A stretch of DNA of 6,127 nucleotides from Nitriliruptoraceae bacterium (GTDB lineage: Bacteria; Actinomycetota; Nitriliruptoria; Nitriliruptorales; Nitriliruptoraceae), in the NCBI GenBank assembly GCA_007131525.1, contig SLQK01000107.1, positions 1 to 6,127 of the forward strand, given 5' to 3'. A model generated the notes under the pieces. It did not search any database and was not told the DNA's origin. It was given only the letters and a program-made list of their open reading frames with translations. Both the position numbers and the translations under genes were made by a program. Below, piece by piece: positions 5,448-6,127 of this stretch; positions within the stretch are counted from its first letter, which is position 1, and each line of letters begins with the position of its first letter.

Positions 5448-5822
5448 TCAGCCGACCAGCACCAGCGCGAGCCCCCAGCCGAGCGCGGCCGCCGCGACCG
5501 AGACGACCAGCGGCAGCAGCAGGTTGCTGGCCGCCACCCGGGTGGCGCCGTCCTCCAGCAGCCTGGCGGTCTCGTACATCGCGGTCGAGAAGGTGGTGTA
5601 GGCACCGAGGAAGCCGCCGGCCACGACCGTCGCGGTGGCCGTCGACACCCGGCCCGTCACGAGCAGCCCGGTCACGATCCCGGCCAGGAAGGAGCCGCTG
5701 ACGTTGATCGCGAAGGTGCCCCAGGGGAACACGCCGGTCAGTCGCGCGCTCACGAGGTTGTCGACGAGGTAGCGCGTCGTCGCCCCGAGCGCGCCTGCCA
5801 CGGCGATGGCCAGCCAGATCAC
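5448..5822 (-). CDS. CrcB/FluC fluoride channel subunit (second of pair)
   Basis: This 124-aa, four-helix membrane protein belongs to the CrcB/FluC family, which exports fluoride as dimers with antiparallel subunits. The hallmarks are all visible: GALGATTRYLV (10-20, conserved R17) in helix 1, WGTFAINVSGSF (34-45, pore Asn N40) in helix 2, GGFLGAYTTFST (69-80) in the broken helix 3, E84, and a fourth hydrophobic helix (about 98-122). The usual TTFSTF motif reads TTFSTA, so the second pore phenylalanine is Ala81, and Y75 stands where F or L is common. Length is typical for the family. GTG at 5822 is the start: it overlaps the upstream crcB stop as GTGA and has GAGGG nine bases upstream. Arginines lie mainly in the 1-2 and 3-4 loops, suggesting N-out/C-out. 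It probably pairs with its neighbour as a heterodimer. Confidence 0.94.
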   Translation of the reverse strand: MIWLAIAVAGALGATTRYLVDNLVSARLTGVFPWGTFAINVSGSFLAGIVTGLLVTGRVSTATATVVAGGFLGAYTTFSTAMYETARLLEDGATRVAASNLLLPLVVSVAAAALGWGLALVLVG

Positions 5823-6127
5823 CGCACACCACCCTCGGGGCGCCGGCCGCGCCGCCGCCGACGCCGCCACCGAGCCCTGGTCGGCCGCCGTGCGGGCCGG
5901 GTCGAGAGCGTCCTGCCGAGCCGGAGGCCGGCGAGCGCGGCGGTGAGCCCCCCGGCGAGGGTCAGGGCCACGTAGAGGCCGGCGACGATCAGGGCCCCGG
6001 CCGCCAGCAGCCGATCGAGTTCCACGGCCAGCGTGCTGTAGGTCGTGAACGCCCCCAGCGTGCCGGTGCACACCAGCAGCCGGACCGCGGGGTCCAGCGC
6101 GAGCCGCTCGGTGAGGACGGTCAGCAC
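5819..6127 (-). CDS. CrcB/FluC fluoride channel subunit, 5'-truncated by window edge
   Basis: The C-terminal 102 codons of a CrcB/FluC subunit are visible; helices 1 and 2 and the start lie beyond the right edge (the first visible codon, GTG, is probably internal). GTLGAFTTYSTLAVE (residues 22-36 of the visible part) is the family's helix 3 motif, followed by a hydrophobic helix (about 43-68). The usual TTFSTF reads TTYSTL, so both pore phenylalanine positions differ (Tyr and Leu). After helix 4 comes a tail of about 34 residues with 16 arginines, including a run of six, much longer and more basic than usual for the family. By the positive-inside rule this puts the C-terminus in the cytoplasm, opposite to the second subunit. 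The stop overlaps the next crcB start as GTGA, so the two are co-translated. Any fluoride riboswitch would lie outside the window. Confidence 0.9.
   Translation of the reverse strand: MLTVLTERLALDPAVRLLVCTGTLGAFTTYSTLAVELDRLLAAGALIVAGLYVALTLAGGLTAALAGLRLGRTLSTRPARRPTRARWRRRRRRGRRPEGGVR
5832..5836 (-). promoter_or_regulatory. Shine-Dalgarno of the second crcB gene
   Basis: GAGGG on the minus strand lies nine bases before GTG at 5822, inside the end of the upstream crcB gene. It supports the GTG start, which has no in-frame competitor nearby, and means the second subunit can be initiated on the same message. Confidence 0.55.

Overview
The window is very GC-rich (well over 70 % by eye), uses GTG as well as ATG starts, and has gene ends that overlap the next start by 4 bp (ATGA or GTGA). 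The tRNA gene lacks an encoded CCA. Together these suggest a high-GC actinobacterium or a deep-branching relative; no finer assignment can be supported from the sequence alone.

Layout, left to right. Bases 1-345 hold no convincing gene. They contain an 11-bp tandem array (2-78), an elaborate nested inverted-repeat element (about 94-228) with four copies of ATCGCAACG placed symmetrically around one centre, and a weak promoter-like region. A tRNA-Cys(GCA) gene follows on the plus strand (346-416), then a two-tier hairpin (426-463) that probably stops transcription from both directions. Everything to the right is on the minus strand and converges on that hairpin.

In transcription order (right to left) the minus-strand genes are: the C-terminal half of a CrcB/FluC fluoride channel subunit, cut by the window edge; a second, complete CrcB/FluC subunit overlapping it by GTGA; a 102-aa protein I do not recognise, with its own good Shine-Dalgarno; an SbcD/Mre11-like metallophosphoesterase; an SbcC/Rad50/YhaN-like coiled-coil ATPase overlapping it by ATGA; and a small RelA/SpoT-type HD hydrolase overlapping the ATPase by GTGA.

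Two functional modules are visible. The crcB pair probably forms a heteromeric fluoride exporter: opposite charge patterns suggest opposite fixed membrane orientations. The nuclease, ATPase and HD hydrolase form a tightly coupled three-gene unit. The first two are a standard Mre11-Rad50-like DNA-end-processing pair, though with altered metal ligands and a beta-rich tip domain instead of a zinc hook. The third, with an intact HD metal site typical of (p)ppGpp hydrolases, is the unexpected member and the best candidate for something new: a DNA-break processing complex tied to nucleotide-alarmone turnover. The non-coding symmetric repeat at 94-228 is the other feature that known categories do not explain.
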